Positions 27,281-35,907 of a DNA stretch of 45,981 bases are shown in pieces. This DNA is from Pseudomonadota bacterium (GTDB lineage: Bacteria; Pseudomonadota; Gammaproteobacteria; Burkholderiales; Burkholderiaceae_C): assembly GCA_018241405.1 (NCBI GenBank), contig JAFEDY010000002.1:1-45981 (forward strand), given 5' to 3'. Under the pieces are notes generated by a model, which was given only the letters and a program-made list of their open reading frames with translations, had not been told where the DNA came from and did no database searches. The translations under genes were made by a program, and so were the position numbers. Position 1 is the first letter of the stretch. Each line of letters begins with the position of its first letter.

Positions 27281-29960
27281 ACTCCGGATCCTCTTCAAAC
27301 GCCCGCACCTCGAAGCCCAGCCGGCGCATGAGCTTGAGCATGGTGGGGTTGTTGGCCAGCACCAGGCCCTGGATCTCGGCCAGGCCGCGGTCGCGCGCCA
27401 CCTCCATGATGCTGTGCATCAGGCGCGAGCCCAGGCCCTTGCCGGCGAAGTCGTCGGCCACCAGCAGGGCGAATTCGCAGCTCGTATGGTCGGGGTTGGT
27501 GACGTAGCGCGACACGCCGACGACGCGCTCCTTGTGGCTGACATCGCCCTCCTCATCGACCACGCGCTCACGCTGCACGGCCACCAGGGCCATCTCGCGG
27601 TCGTAGTCGATCAAGGTGAAGCGCGCCAGCATGGAAGGCGGCAGCTCGGCGAGCTGCGAGACGAAACGGAAGTAGCGGCTTTCGGGCGACAGCTCCTTGA
27701 CCAGGCGCTGCACCATTTGCGCATCGTCCGGGCGGATGGGGCGCACCAGGCATTCGCCGCCGCCGCGCAGGGGCCAGCTCTGCTCGTAACGCGCCGGGTA
27801 CGGGTGTATGGACAGGTGGTTGTAGTGGCCGTGGCCGACGTTTTCATTGCGGCCGCTGGCATGGGCGGTTTCGTGCAGGGCGATGCGCGCATCCACTGCA
27901 ACGGCGCCCTGCTCGTCCACGATCAGGGGGTTGATGTCCATCTCGCGCAACTGGGGCAGCGCGCAGACCATCTCGGACACGCGCAGCAGCACCTGCTCCA
28001 GCGCCTCGATATGAACGGCCGCGGCGCCACGCCATTCGCCCAGGGTTTCGGCCACGCGCGAGCGGTCGATGAGCCGGCGCGCCAGGAACTGGTTGAGCGG
28101 CGGCAGCTCCATGGCGCGGTCATTGATGAGCTCGATCATGGTGCCGCCGGCGCCGAAGGTGATGACCGGGCCAAAGGGGGCGTCGCTCACCAGGCCGATG
28201 CAGATCTCACGCCCGCGCCGCGCGCGCGCCATCTTCTGCACCGTCACGCCGTTGATGCGCGCCTCGGGCTGCAGGCGCGTCACGCGCTGCACCATGTCGG
28301 CATAGGCATCGCGTGCGTCGGCACCATTGGTCACATTGAGCGCCACGCCGCCCACGTCGGACTTGTGGGCGATGTCGGGCGAGTCGATCTTCAGCGCCAC
28401 CGGAAAGCCGAGCTGCGTGGCAATCATCATGGCCTCGTTGCCATTGCGCGCCAGCATGGTCTTGGTGACCGGGATATGGAAGGCCGACAGCAGCGTCTTG
28501 GACTCCATCTCGGTGAGCACGTTGCGCCGCTCGGCCAGCACGCTCTCGATGACCAGGCGCGCGCCCTCGATGTCGGGCTTGGCCAGCGTGGTCAGCGGCG
28601 GCGGCGTCTGCTGCAGAAGCTGCTGGTTCTGATAGAACGAGGCGATGTTGCCGAAGGCGCCGACGGCTGCCTCGGGCGTGCGAAAGCTCGGGATCTGCGC
28701 GTCACGCAGGATCTGGCGCGCCGCTCCCACCGTGGCATCACCCATCCAGCACGACAGCAGCGGCTTGGAGGCCAGGCGCTTGGCCTCGGCCAATACCTTG
28801 GCGACGCCCTCGGCATCCACGCCGGCCTTGGGCGAGAAGATGGCCAGCACGCCATCGATCTCCCGCTCACGGAAGGCCGCCTCCAGCGCCACACGGAAAT
28901 GCGCGGGCCCGGCCTCTTCCGACAGATCCATCAGGTCACACAGGCTGGCCAGCGGCGGCAGCTGCGGCGCCAGCGCGGCGCGCGCCGGCTCCGAGAGCCG
29001 GCCCAGGTCAAGCCCGATCTCGTTCTCCCAGTCGGCCGCCAGCACGCCGGGTCCGCCGCCGTTGGTGACAATCGCCAGCCGCTTGCCCACGGGCCGGTAA
29101 CGCGAGGCCAGGCATTTGGCGGCCGAAAACAATTCCACGAAAGAGCGCACGCGCACGGCGCCGGCGCGGCGCAGCACGGCGTCGAACACGTCGTCGCTGC
29201 CCACGATGGCGCCGCTGTGCGTCTGCGCCGCCTGGTTGCCCGCGGGCTTGCGCCCCGCTTTGAGCACCACCACGGGCTTGGCAAAGGCGGCCGAGCGCAC
29301 CGCGCTCACGAAGCGGCGCGCGTCCTGTATGCCTTCCATGTAGACCACGATGCTTTGCGTGCGCGCATCGTTGGCCAGAAAGTCGAGCGCCTCGCTCAGG
29401 CCCAGGTCGGTGTGAGGCCCGAGCGAGATCACGCTGGAGAAGCCCACGGCGTTGTTGCTGGCCCAGTCCAGGATGGAGGCCGTGAGCGCCCCCGACTGAC
29501 ACACCAGCGCCAGCGAGCCATCGTGCGCCAGCTGCCCGGCGGCGCTAGCGTTGAGCAGCAGATGCGGCCGCTGGATGCCCAGCGAGTTCGGGCCCAGCAG
29601 ATGCATGCCCTCGCGCCGTGCGATCTTACGCAACTGCTCGGCCATCTGCGCGTCCACGCCATTGGAGAGCACCAGGGCCGAGCGGCAGTTCATGCGCCCG
29701 GCCACCTCCAGCGCGGCGGGCAGGTCCTTGGGCGGCTGGGCGATGATGGCCAGGTCCGCGCGCGTCTGCGCCAGGTCCGCCAGCGTGCCGCTGGTGTGGA
29801 TGTCCAGGAATTGCAGCTGGCCGGTAAAGCGTTGCGCCGTCAGCGCCTCGCGCAGGGCGCGGGCCTGGGGCGTGTGGCTCTCGGGTGCGTCGGCATCTCC
29901 GGCCAGCACGATGACCGAGCCGGGATTGAACAGGGGCGTGAGGTAGTGCTTGTCCATCAT
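27255..29960 (-). CDS. ADP-forming acyl-CoA-synthetase-like / GNAT acetyltransferase fusion (PatZ/YfiQ type)
   Basis: The 901-residue protein has, in order, a CoA-binding domain (residues 10-130), a succinyl-CoA-ligase-like region (150-450, with CQSGALTASILDWASNN and AAQTHSGAIVGSDD), an ATP-grasp domain (500-700) and a C-terminal GNAT domain (about 740-890, including FALLVADDFAGKGLGSRLM). This is the layout of protein lysine acetyltransferases PatZ/Pka, which inactivate acetyl-CoA synthetase. His248 in the THSGA segment lies where acyl-CoA synthetases have the phosphohistidine, so enzymatic synthetase activity is not excluded. The start could be either of two adjacent ATGs. The gene stands alone. 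Confidence 0.92.
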   Translation of the reverse strand: MMDKHYLTPLFNPGSVIVLAGDADAPESHTPQARALREALTAQRFTGQLQFLDIHTSGTLADLAQTRADLAIIAQPPKDLPAALEVAGRMNCRSALVLSNGVDAQMAEQLRKIARREGMHLLGPNSLGIQRPHLLLNASAAGQLAHDGSLALVCQSGALTASILDWASNNAVGFSSVISLGPHTDLGLSEALDFLANDARTQSIVVYMEGIQDARRFVSAVRSAAFAKPVVVLKAGRKPAGNQAAQTHSGAIVGSDDVFDAVLRRAGAVRVRSFVELFSAAKCLASRYRPVGKRLAIVTNGGGPGVLAADWENEIGLDLGRLSEPARAALAPQLPPLASLCDLMDLSEEAGPAHFRVALEAAFREREIDGVLAIFSPKAGVDAEGVAKVLAEAKRLASKPLLSCWMGDATVGAARQILRDAQIPSFRTPEAAVGAFGNIASFYQNQQLLQQTPPPLTTLAKPDIEGARLVIESVLAERRNVLTEMESKTLLSAFHIPVTKTMLARNGNEAMMIATQLGFPVALKIDSPDIAHKSDVGGVALNVTNGADARDAYADMVQRVTRLQPEARINGVTVQKMARARRGREICIGLVSDAPFGPVITFGAGGTMIELINDRAMELPPLNQFLARRLIDRSRVAETLGEWRGAAAVHIEALEQVLLRVSEMVCALPQLREMDINPLIVDEQGAVAVDARIALHETAHASGRNENVGHGHYNHLSIHPYPARYEQSWPLRGGGECLVRPIRPDDAQMVQRLVKELSPESRYFRFVSQLAELPPSMLARFTLIDYDREMALVAVQRERVVDEEGDVSHKERVVGVSRYVTNPDHTSCEFALLVADDFAGKGLGSRLMHSIMEVARDRGLAEIQGLVLANNPTMLKLMRRLGFEVRAFEEDPEFKLVVHQL

Positions 29961-30029
29961 GGTGGGGCGATTTTCGGGTATTCCCTGAGGCCTTGCGAGC
30001 CCTGGTCTTGATCTGCACCAAGCAAGTAA

Positions 30030-31361
30030 CTAATTGTTCACACTTGACAACAATTGCAGCACGGCCTGGGCCGTGGCGCTGGCGGCACCGCGGTGGGCCT
30101 GGGTGAAGGCTTGGCTGCGCCCGGCCAGCTCGGCGCGGCGCGGCAGGTCCTGGGCCAGCGCGGTGGCGGCGGCCACGCCCGCGGCCATGCAGGCCACGCG
30201 TTCGGCGGCGCCGGCGGCGATGGCCAGCTGCGCGGCCTCGGCGAAGTTGAAGGTGTGCGGCCCCATGACCACAGGGCAGCCGCAAGCCGCTGCCTCGATC
30301 AGGTTCTGCCCGCCCAGCGGCGCAAAGCTGCCGCCCAGCAGCGCCACATGGGCCATGCCGTAGTACAGCGCCATCTCGCCCAGCGAGTCGCCCAGCCAGA
30401 TGTCGGCATCCTGCGGCGCGTCGCCCCACTGGCTGCGCCGCGACACGCGCAGGCCCGCGGCCTGGCACAGGCGCTCAACCGCGTCAAAGCGCTGCGGGTG
30501 GCGCGGCACGAGCAGCCATTGCACGGGCATGTCCACTACTGTATCTGTAGCTGCTTGCGCTTTATCCATAGGCGCCACAGGCCATTTTGACCTCACAACG
30601 TCGAGCCACATCGCCTCCTCGCCCTCGCGCGTGCTGGCCAGCAGAACCACGGGGCGCAGGCTCGCACCGCGCCAGGCGCGGCCCTGGGCCTGCTGCACAG
30701 CCGAAGGCTCTACGTCGAACTTGAGATTGCCGAACACGCCGGCCACGGGTGCGCCCACGTCGCGCAGGCGCGCTGCGTCGTCCTCGGTCTGCGCCCATAC
30801 CGCCGCCAGGGCGCCATAGGCCGGGCGCGACAGCCAGGCCAGGCGCTGCGCGCCGGCGCGCGACTTTTCATTCAGGCGCGCATTGGCCAGCACCAGCGGC
30901 ACCCGCTGCGCGCGGCAGCCGGCGACGAGGTTGGGCCAGATCTCCGTCTCCATCAGGATGCCGATGGCCGGATGAAACCGGCGCAGAAAGCGCCGCACGG
31001 CGCCGTGCGTGTCCCAGGGCTGCCAGACCTGGATATCACCCGGTTGCAACAGCCTTTCGCCCTCGGCGCGGCCCGTGGCCGTGCCGTGGGTGAGCAGCAG
31101 GCGCATGCCGGGGATTTGTTCGCGCAGCTCTTTCAGCAGGATGGCGGCGGCGCGCGTCTCACCCAGGGACACGGCATGTATCCAGACGAGCGGTCTGCCC
31201 TGACCTTGTTGCGCGGCTGCTTGCTGGTATCGGCCAAAACGCTCGGGCACGGCCACGGCGTAGCCGGGCTCGGTGCGCGCGCGCCGGCGCAGCTTTCGCA
31301 GCAGCAGTGGCTGGGCCAGCCACAAGGCCAGGCTGTAGAGCGCGAGAGCGAGCCGCTGCAA
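30030..31361 (-). CDS. waaA: 3-deoxy-D-manno-octulosonic acid (Kdo) transferase
   Basis: The 443-residue protein shows WaaA/KdtA features: an N-terminal membrane-associated helix (LALALYSLALWLAQPLLL), LVWIHAVSLGETRAA, METEIWPNL and the nucleotide-binding GGSFAPLGGQNLIEAAACGCPVVMGPHTFNF. It transfers Kdo from CMP-Kdo to lipid IVA at the inner membrane. No ATG lies at the expected point; the TTG at 31361 with GAGGGG upstream fits the family N-terminus and lies 9 bp after the manB stop. Residues about 258-274 (PVAPMDKAQAATDTVVD), between the two Rossmann domains, are encoded by a copy of the dispersed repeat and look like an in-frame insert. Confidence 0.93.
   Translation of the reverse strand: MQRLALALYSLALWLAQPLLLRKLRRRARTEPGYAVAVPERFGRYQQAAAQQGQGRPLVWIHAVSLGETRAAAILLKELREQIPGMRLLLTHGTATGRAEGERLLQPGDIQVWQPWDTHGAVRRFLRRFHPAIGILMETEIWPNLVAGCRAQRVPLVLANARLNEKSRAGAQRLAWLSRPAYGALAAVWAQTEDDAARLRDVGAPVAGVFGNLKFDVEPSAVQQAQGRAWRGASLRPVVLLASTREGEEAMWLDVVRSKWPVAPMDKAQAATDTVVDMPVQWLLVPRHPQRFDAVERLCQAAGLRVSRRSQWGDAPQDADIWLGDSLGEMALYYGMAHVALLGGSFAPLGGQNLIEAAACGCPVVMGPHTFNFAEAAQLAIAAGAAERVACMAAGVAAATALAQDLPRRAELAGRSQAFTQAHRGAASATAQAVLQLLSSVNN
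30541..30590 (+). repeat. Dispersed repeat, copy B, inside waaA
   Basis: This stretch contains GTAGCTGCTTGCGCTTTATC then CATAGGCGCCACAGGCCATT and aligns with copies A and D on the same strand. It shares GCGCTTTATCCATA almost exactly with copy A. It is antisense relative to waaA and adds an in-frame segment between that enzyme's two domains. Confidence 0.75.
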
Positions 31362-31369
31362 GGCGCCCC

Positions 31370-32758
31370 TCAGTGCGCTGTGCCGCCAACCTTGGCGCCG
31401 GGCTTCACGCGCTCCAGCAGCGCCAGCATGTCGGCCTCGATGCGCGCCAGCGCCTCGCTCGTGTGGCCCTCGAAGCGCAGCACCAGCACGGGCGTGGTGT
31501 TGCTGGCACGGATCAGGCCAAAGCCATCGGGCCAGTCCACGCGCAGGCCGTCGATGGTGCTGATGCGGGCGGGCGCGGCAAAGGCGCCGGCGGCCAGCGC
31601 CTGCAGCTCGGCGGTCAGGCGGTGCGGCTCGCCCTCCTCGCAGTGCACGTTGAGCTCGGGCGTGCTGTGGCTGGTGGGCAAGGCGTTGAGCCGGGCGCTG
31701 GGGTCGTCCACGCGGCTCAGGATCTCCAGCAGGCGGCAGCCGGCATAGGTGCCGTCGTCGAAGCCGTACCAGCGCTCCTTGAAGAAGATATGGCCGCTCA
31801 TCTCGCCGCCCAGGGGTGCATTCAGCTCCTTCATGCGCGCCTTGATGAGCGAATGGCCGGTCTTGTACATCACCGGCTCGCCGCCCGCCGCGGCAATGGC
31901 GGGCGCCAGGCGCTGCGTGCACTTCACGTCAAACAGGATGGGCTCGCCCGGCACGCGCGACAGCACGTCCTGCGCGAACAGCATCATCTGGCGGTCGGGG
32001 AAGATGTTCTGGCCGTCCTTGGTGACGATGCCGAGCCTGTCGCCGTCGCCATCAAATGCCAGGCCCAGCTCGGCACCCGAGGTCTTGAGTGCCGCAATCA
32101 CATCGCGCAGGTTCTCGGGCTTGCTCGGGTCGGGGTGGTGGTTGGGGAAGTTGCCATCGACCTCCGAAAACAGCTCGATCACCTCGCAGCCCAGCGCGCG
32201 GAAGATGCCGGGGGCCGAGGCGCCGGCAATGCCGTTGCCGCTATCGACCACGATCTTCATGGGCCGCGCGAGCTTCACGTCGCCGATGATGCGCTCGCGG
32301 TAGGCGGGCAGCACGTCGGCGTGGCGCACGCTGCCGCCGTCCTGCAGCTGCCAGGCCTGTTGCTCCATGGTGCGGCGCAGGTCCTGGATCTCGTCGCCAT
32401 AGATGGCGCGACCGGCCAGCACCATCTTGAAGCCGTTGTAGTCCCTGGGGTTGTGGCTGCCGGTGACCTGGATGCCGCTGTTGCACAGGGTGCTGGCGGC
32501 AAAGTACAGCATGGGCGTGGTGACCAGGCCGACGTCGATGACCTCGACGCCCGCATCCGCCAGGCCGGCGATCAGTGCCGTGGAGAGCGCCTGCCCCGAC
32601 AGCCGCCCGTCGCGCCCCACGGCGACCACGCGCTCGCCCTGCGCCAGCGCGGCGGTGCCAAAGGCCCGGCCCAGGGCGCGGGCGACTTCTTCGTTGAGCG
32701 TGCTCGGCACGATGCCACGGATGTCGTAGGCCTTGAAGATGGCGGGGGAGAGCTGCAC
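31370..32758 (-). CDS. Phosphomannomutase/phosphoglucomutase (AlgC/ManB type)
   Basis: The 462-residue protein has all alpha-D-phosphohexomutase motifs: the phosphoserine loop VTGSHNPRDYNG (Ser101), the metal loop AFDGDGDRLG, the sugar loop GGEMSGH and the phosphate-binding RASNTTPVLVLRFEGH. Length equals Pseudomonas AlgC (463). It interconverts 1- and 6-phosphates of mannose or glucose for LPS and exopolysaccharide precursors, which fits waaA directly downstream. I chose the GTG at 32758 with AGG nearby; it starts QLSPAIFKAYDIRG as in the family. Confidence 0.94.
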   Translation of the reverse strand: MQLSPAIFKAYDIRGIVPSTLNEEVARALGRAFGTAALAQGERVVAVGRDGRLSGQALSTALIAGLADAGVEVIDVGLVTTPMLYFAASTLCNSGIQVTGSHNPRDYNGFKMVLAGRAIYGDEIQDLRRTMEQQAWQLQDGGSVRHADVLPAYRERIIGDVKLARPMKIVVDSGNGIAGASAPGIFRALGCEVIELFSEVDGNFPNHHPDPSKPENLRDVIAALKTSGAELGLAFDGDGDRLGIVTKDGQNIFPDRQMMLFAQDVLSRVPGEPILFDVKCTQRLAPAIAAAGGEPVMYKTGHSLIKARMKELNAPLGGEMSGHIFFKERWYGFDDGTYAGCRLLEILSRVDDPSARLNALPTSHSTPELNVHCEEGEPHRLTAELQALAAGAFAAPARISTIDGLRVDWPDGFGLIRASNTTPVLVLRFEGHTSEALARIEADMLALLERVKPGAKVGGTAH

Positions 32759-32881
32759 GGATGGACCTGCCTTGAGGGAGAGGGAAAGCCGCGCATTGTA
32801 GGTGGCCCCCCGAACCCACGGACACCAGGCACATGTCCGAAAACGGCGAGTCCGCGTTCCTGCGCGGCCTATCATGCGGCC

Positions 32882-34375
32882 ATGCCCTCCGCTGTCCCAC
32901 CCTGTGATGACGACGCCCGCTACCTCGCCCTGAAGGCGCACGATGCACGCTTTGACGGGCGCTTCTTCACGGGCGTGACCTCCACCGGCATCTACTGCCG
33001 CCCGGTCTGCGCCGTGCGCACGCCGCGGCGCGAGAACTGCCGCTTCTTCGCCCTGGCGGCCCAGGCCGAGGCGGCCGGTTTTCGCCCCTGCCTACGCTGC
33101 CGGCCGGAGCTTGCGCCGCAGGCCGCGCCCTGGTCGGTGCAGGACGCTTCGGGCATCCTGGTGCGCCAGGCGCTGCGGCTGCTCGACGCGCCCGAGGCCT
33201 GGTGCGACGCCGACAGTGCGCCGCTGGTGGCGCGGCTGGCCGCGCGTATGGGCATCAGCGACCGGCACCTGCGCCGCATCTTCGAGGCCGCACTGGGCAT
33301 ATCGCCGCTGCAGTACCTGCAGACGCGCCGGCTGCTGACGGCCAAGCAGCTGCTGACCGACACGCGCCTGCCCATCACCCAGGTGGCGCTGGCCAGCGGC
33401 TTTGCCAGCCTGCGGCGCTTCAACGCGGCCTTCCATGCGCATTACGGGCTCAAGCCCACGCAGCTGCGGCGCGAGGGCGCGTTGCCCGACGCGGTTGAAG
33501 GGGGCCACGCCGTGCGCCTGGGCTACCGGCCGCCGCTGGATGTGCAGGCGCTGCTTGGCTTCTTTGCGGAGCGGCGGATTCAAGGGATGGAAGAGGTCGA
33601 AGCGTTGACACTGCGCCGCACGGTGCGTCTGGTCAATGCCGACAGGGTCCATACGGGCTGGCTGGAGGCGCGCTTCGATCCCACCCGCACGCAACTGCTG
33701 CTGCGCACCAGCGACGGCCTGCAGCCCGTGCTGGCGCAGCTGATCGCCCGCGTGCGCGCCCTGCTCGACCTGGATGCCGACCCCGAGGCCATCAACGCCG
33801 TGCTGCACCCATTCTTCCCCCAGGGCGACGGCCAGCGCATGCCGGGCTGCGTGGACGGCTTCGAACTGGCCGTGCGTGCCGTGCTCGGCCAGCAGGTCAC
33901 GGTGGCGGCGGCGCGCACGCTGGCCGGACGACTGGTGGCGCAGTTTGGCGAGCCCATGGCCACGCCCTGGCCGGGTCTCGATCGCCTGTTTCCAACACCC
34001 GCCGCACTGGCTGCGGCCGGTGGCGACGCGCTGGGGCGCCTGGGGCTGGTGCGCCAACGCCAGGCCGCCATCACGGCGCTGGCGCGGGCGGTGGACGAAG
34101 GCCGGCTCCAGCTGCATGCCAGCAGCGATGTGGACGCCACCACGGCCGCGCTGCGCCAATTGCCCGGTATCGGCGACTGGACGGCGCAATACATCGCCAT
34201 GCGCGCCCTGCGCTGGCCCGACGCCTTTCCCGCCGGCGATGTGGCGCTGCACAAGGCCCTGGGCGTGCGGGGCGTTCGCCAGCCCGCACGCGCCGCCGCA
34301 GAGTCCGCCCAGGCCTGGCGACCATGGCGCAGCTATGGCGTCATCAGGGCCTGGGCGGGACTATCAAATCAGTAG
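32882..34375 (+). CDS. Ada N-terminal domain / AraC HTH / AlkA glycosylase fusion
   Basis: The 497-residue protein joins an Ada-type zinc domain (Cys39, Cys43, Cys70, Cys73) that can accept a methyl group from DNA phosphotriesters, an AraC-type helix-turn-helix region (about 95-200) and an AlkA-like HhH-GPD glycosylase (about 210-490) with PGIGDWTAQYIAMRALRWPDAFPAGD and catalytic Asp453. It would sense methylation damage and excise alkylated bases. The methyltransferase domain of classic Ada is absent, but ogt follows 60 bp later. The stop codon lies inside a copy of the dispersed repeat, so the last residues (LSNQ) probably replaced the original C-terminus. Confidence 0.93.
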   Translation: MPSAVPPCDDDARYLALKAHDARFDGRFFTGVTSTGIYCRPVCAVRTPRRENCRFFALAAQAEAAGFRPCLRCRPELAPQAAPWSVQDASGILVRQALRLLDAPEAWCDADSAPLVARLAARMGISDRHLRRIFEAALGISPLQYLQTRRLLTAKQLLTDTRLPITQVALASGFASLRRFNAAFHAHYGLKPTQLRREGALPDAVEGGHAVRLGYRPPLDVQALLGFFAERRIQGMEEVEALTLRRTVRLVNADRVHTGWLEARFDPTRTQLLLRTSDGLQPVLAQLIARVRALLDLDADPEAINAVLHPFFPQGDGQRMPGCVDGFELAVRAVLGQQVTVAAARTLAGRLVAQFGEPMATPWPGLDRLFPTPAALAAAGGDALGRLGLVRQRQAAITALARAVDEGRLQLHASSDVDATTAALRQLPGIGDWTAQYIAMRALRWPDAFPAGDVALHKALGVRGVRQPARAAAESAQAWRPWRSYGVIRAWAGLSNQ

Positions 34376-34413
34376 CTGTTTGCACCTACCCCTTCAGCGC
34401 CAACGGCCAGTTT
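34363..34413 (+). repeat. Dispersed repeat, copy D, across the end of the ada-alkA gene
   Basis: ATCAAATCAGTAGCTGTTTG, then CCCCTTCAGCGCCAACGGCC and AGTTT, aligns with copies A and B. The TAG at 34373-34375 that ends the Ada-AlkA protein is part of the repeat (CAGTAGCTG). Confidence 0.6.
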
Positions 34414-34435
34414 CGCGTTTAATCAGGAGTTCACC

Positions 34436-34978
34436 ATGCAATACCCCTGCGACACGGTGCAATGCCGCACCACCACCCCCTTGGGCGACGTGCGCCTGGC
34501 GGCCAGCGCGCTGGGCCTGGTCGGCCTGTGGTTCGACGGCCAGCGCCATCTGCCGGCGCGGCTGGACGGCGCAGGCGCCTGGCCCATCGACAACCATCAC
34601 CCCGTGCTGCGTGCCGCGGCCCTACAGTTGCAGGAGTACCTCCAGGGCCAGCGCACACAGTTCGATCTGCCTCTGGATCCGCCCTGCGGCACGCCGTTCC
34701 AGCAGGCCGTGTGGCGTGCGCTGCTGGCCATTCCCCGCGGCGCCACCACGAGCTACGGGGCCCTCGCGCGCCGGCTCGGCAACCCCCACGCGGTGCGCGC
34801 CGTAGGGGCAGCCGTGGGGCGCAACCCCATCAGCGTGGTCGTGCCCTGCCACCGCGTGCTTGGCAGCGGCGGGGCCCTTACGGGCTACGCCGGCGGCCTG
34901 ACGCGCAAGGTAGCGCTGCTGCGGCTGGAAGGGGCGCAGGCGCCCGCGCCATCACAACCCCTACCCGAATTCGCATGA
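34436..34978 (+). CDS. ogt: Methylated-DNA-[protein]-cysteine S-methyltransferase
   Basis: The 180-residue protein has the acceptor motif VVVPCHRVLG with Cys138 and the DNA-binding helix region GTPFQQAVWRALLAIPRGATTSYGALARRLGNPHAVRAVG. It removes methyl groups from O6-methylguanine by suicidal transfer. Placed after the Ada-AlkA fusion, it supplies the methyltransferase activity that the fusion lacks. The ATG at 34436 has AGGAG upstream (AATCAGGAGTTCACC). Its stop overlaps the EamA transporter start by 4 bp. Confidence 0.95.
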   Translation: MQYPCDTVQCRTTTPLGDVRLAASALGLVGLWFDGQRHLPARLDGAGAWPIDNHHPVLRAAALQLQEYLQGQRTQFDLPLDPPCGTPFQQAVWRALLAIPRGATTSYGALARRLGNPHAVRAVGAAVGRNPISVVVPCHRVLGSGGALTGYAGGLTRKVALLRLEGAQAPAPSQPLPEFA

Positions 34979-35907
34979 CCGCTCCTGCCGCGCCCGCCCC
35001 GACCACCACCCAGCAACGCGCCTGGGTGGGTGAATTCCTGCTGCTTTCGAGCCTGTGGGGCGCCTCGTTCCTGTTCATGCGCCTGGGCGCGGCCGAGTTC
35101 GGGCCGCTGCCCACGGCCGGCATGCGCGTGCTGCTCGCCACGCTGTTCCTCTGGCCATTTTTACTGCAACGCGGCGAATGGCCGGTGTTGCGGCGCCACT
35201 GGCGGCCGGTGCTGCTGGCCGGCGTCATCAATTCGGCCATCCCGTTTGCGCTGTATTCCTGGGCCGTGCTGCACCTGACCACGGGGCTGACTTCCATCCT
35301 CAACGCCACGGTGCCGCTGTTCGGTGCGCTCGTCGCCTGGTGGTGGCTGGATGAGCGCATCCAGCGCCTGCGCTGGCTGGGCCTGGCGCTGGGCTTCGTG
35401 GGCGTGGCGCTGCTGGCTTGGCGCGCGCCCGCCGGCGTGGGCCTCCAAAGCGCCCAGGCCGGCTGGGCCATGGCGGCCTGCCTGCTGGCAACCCTGTGTT
35501 ACGCCGTGGCTGCCAGTTATGCGAGGCGCTACCTGGCAGGCATTGCGCCGCTGGCCACCGCCACCGGCAGCCAGCTGGGCGCGGCGCTGGGCCTGGCGCT
35601 GCCCATGTGGTGGGCCTGGCCGGCGCAGATGCCCGGCCTGCGCGCCTGGGCAGCCATTGCGGCCATCGCCGTGCTGTGCACCGGCATTGCCTACATCCTG
35701 TACTTTCGCCTCATCGCCAGCGCCGGGGCCAGCCGTGCCCTGGCCGTGACCTTTCTGGCTCCGGTGTTTGCGCTTTTCTATGGGGCCGTTTTCCTGGACG
35801 AGGCGGTCACGCCCTGGATGCTGGGCTGTGGTGCCGTCATCGTCTGCGGCACCATGCTGTCCACCGGTCTGCTGAGCCGGCCGGCGCGCGCACAACCGGA
35901 GGGTTGA
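34975..35907 (+). CDS. EamA/DMT-family transporter
   Basis: The 310-residue protein has about ten membrane segments in two EamA repeats (EFLLLSSLWGASFLFMRLGAAEFGPLPTAGMRVLL and GWAMAACLLATLCYAVAASYARRYLAGI). These proteins export or import metabolites; substrate is unknown. It overlaps ogt by 4 bp and is probably cotranscribed with the DNA-repair genes without an evident functional link. It meets the cyclase gene end to end (stop 35907, cyclase stop at 35908). Confidence 0.9.
   Translation: MTAPAAPAPTTTQQRAWVGEFLLLSSLWGASFLFMRLGAAEFGPLPTAGMRVLLATLFLWPFLLQRGEWPVLRRHWRPVLLAGVINSAIPFALYSWAVLHLTTGLTSILNATVPLFGALVAWWWLDERIQRLRWLGLALGFVGVALLAWRAPAGVGLQSAQAGWAMAACLLATLCYAVAASYARRYLAGIAPLATATGSQLGAALGLALPMWWAWPAQMPGLRAWAAIAAIAVLCTGIAYILYFRLIASAGASRALAVTFLAPVFALFYGAVFLDEAVTPWMLGCGAVIVCGTMLSTGLLSRPARAQPEG

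Noticed and set aside
27207..30011. Long plus-strand open frame opposite the acyl-CoA-synthetase/GNAT gene
   Set aside because: Shadow of the minus-strand gene, which has clear domains; the plus-strand product has none.
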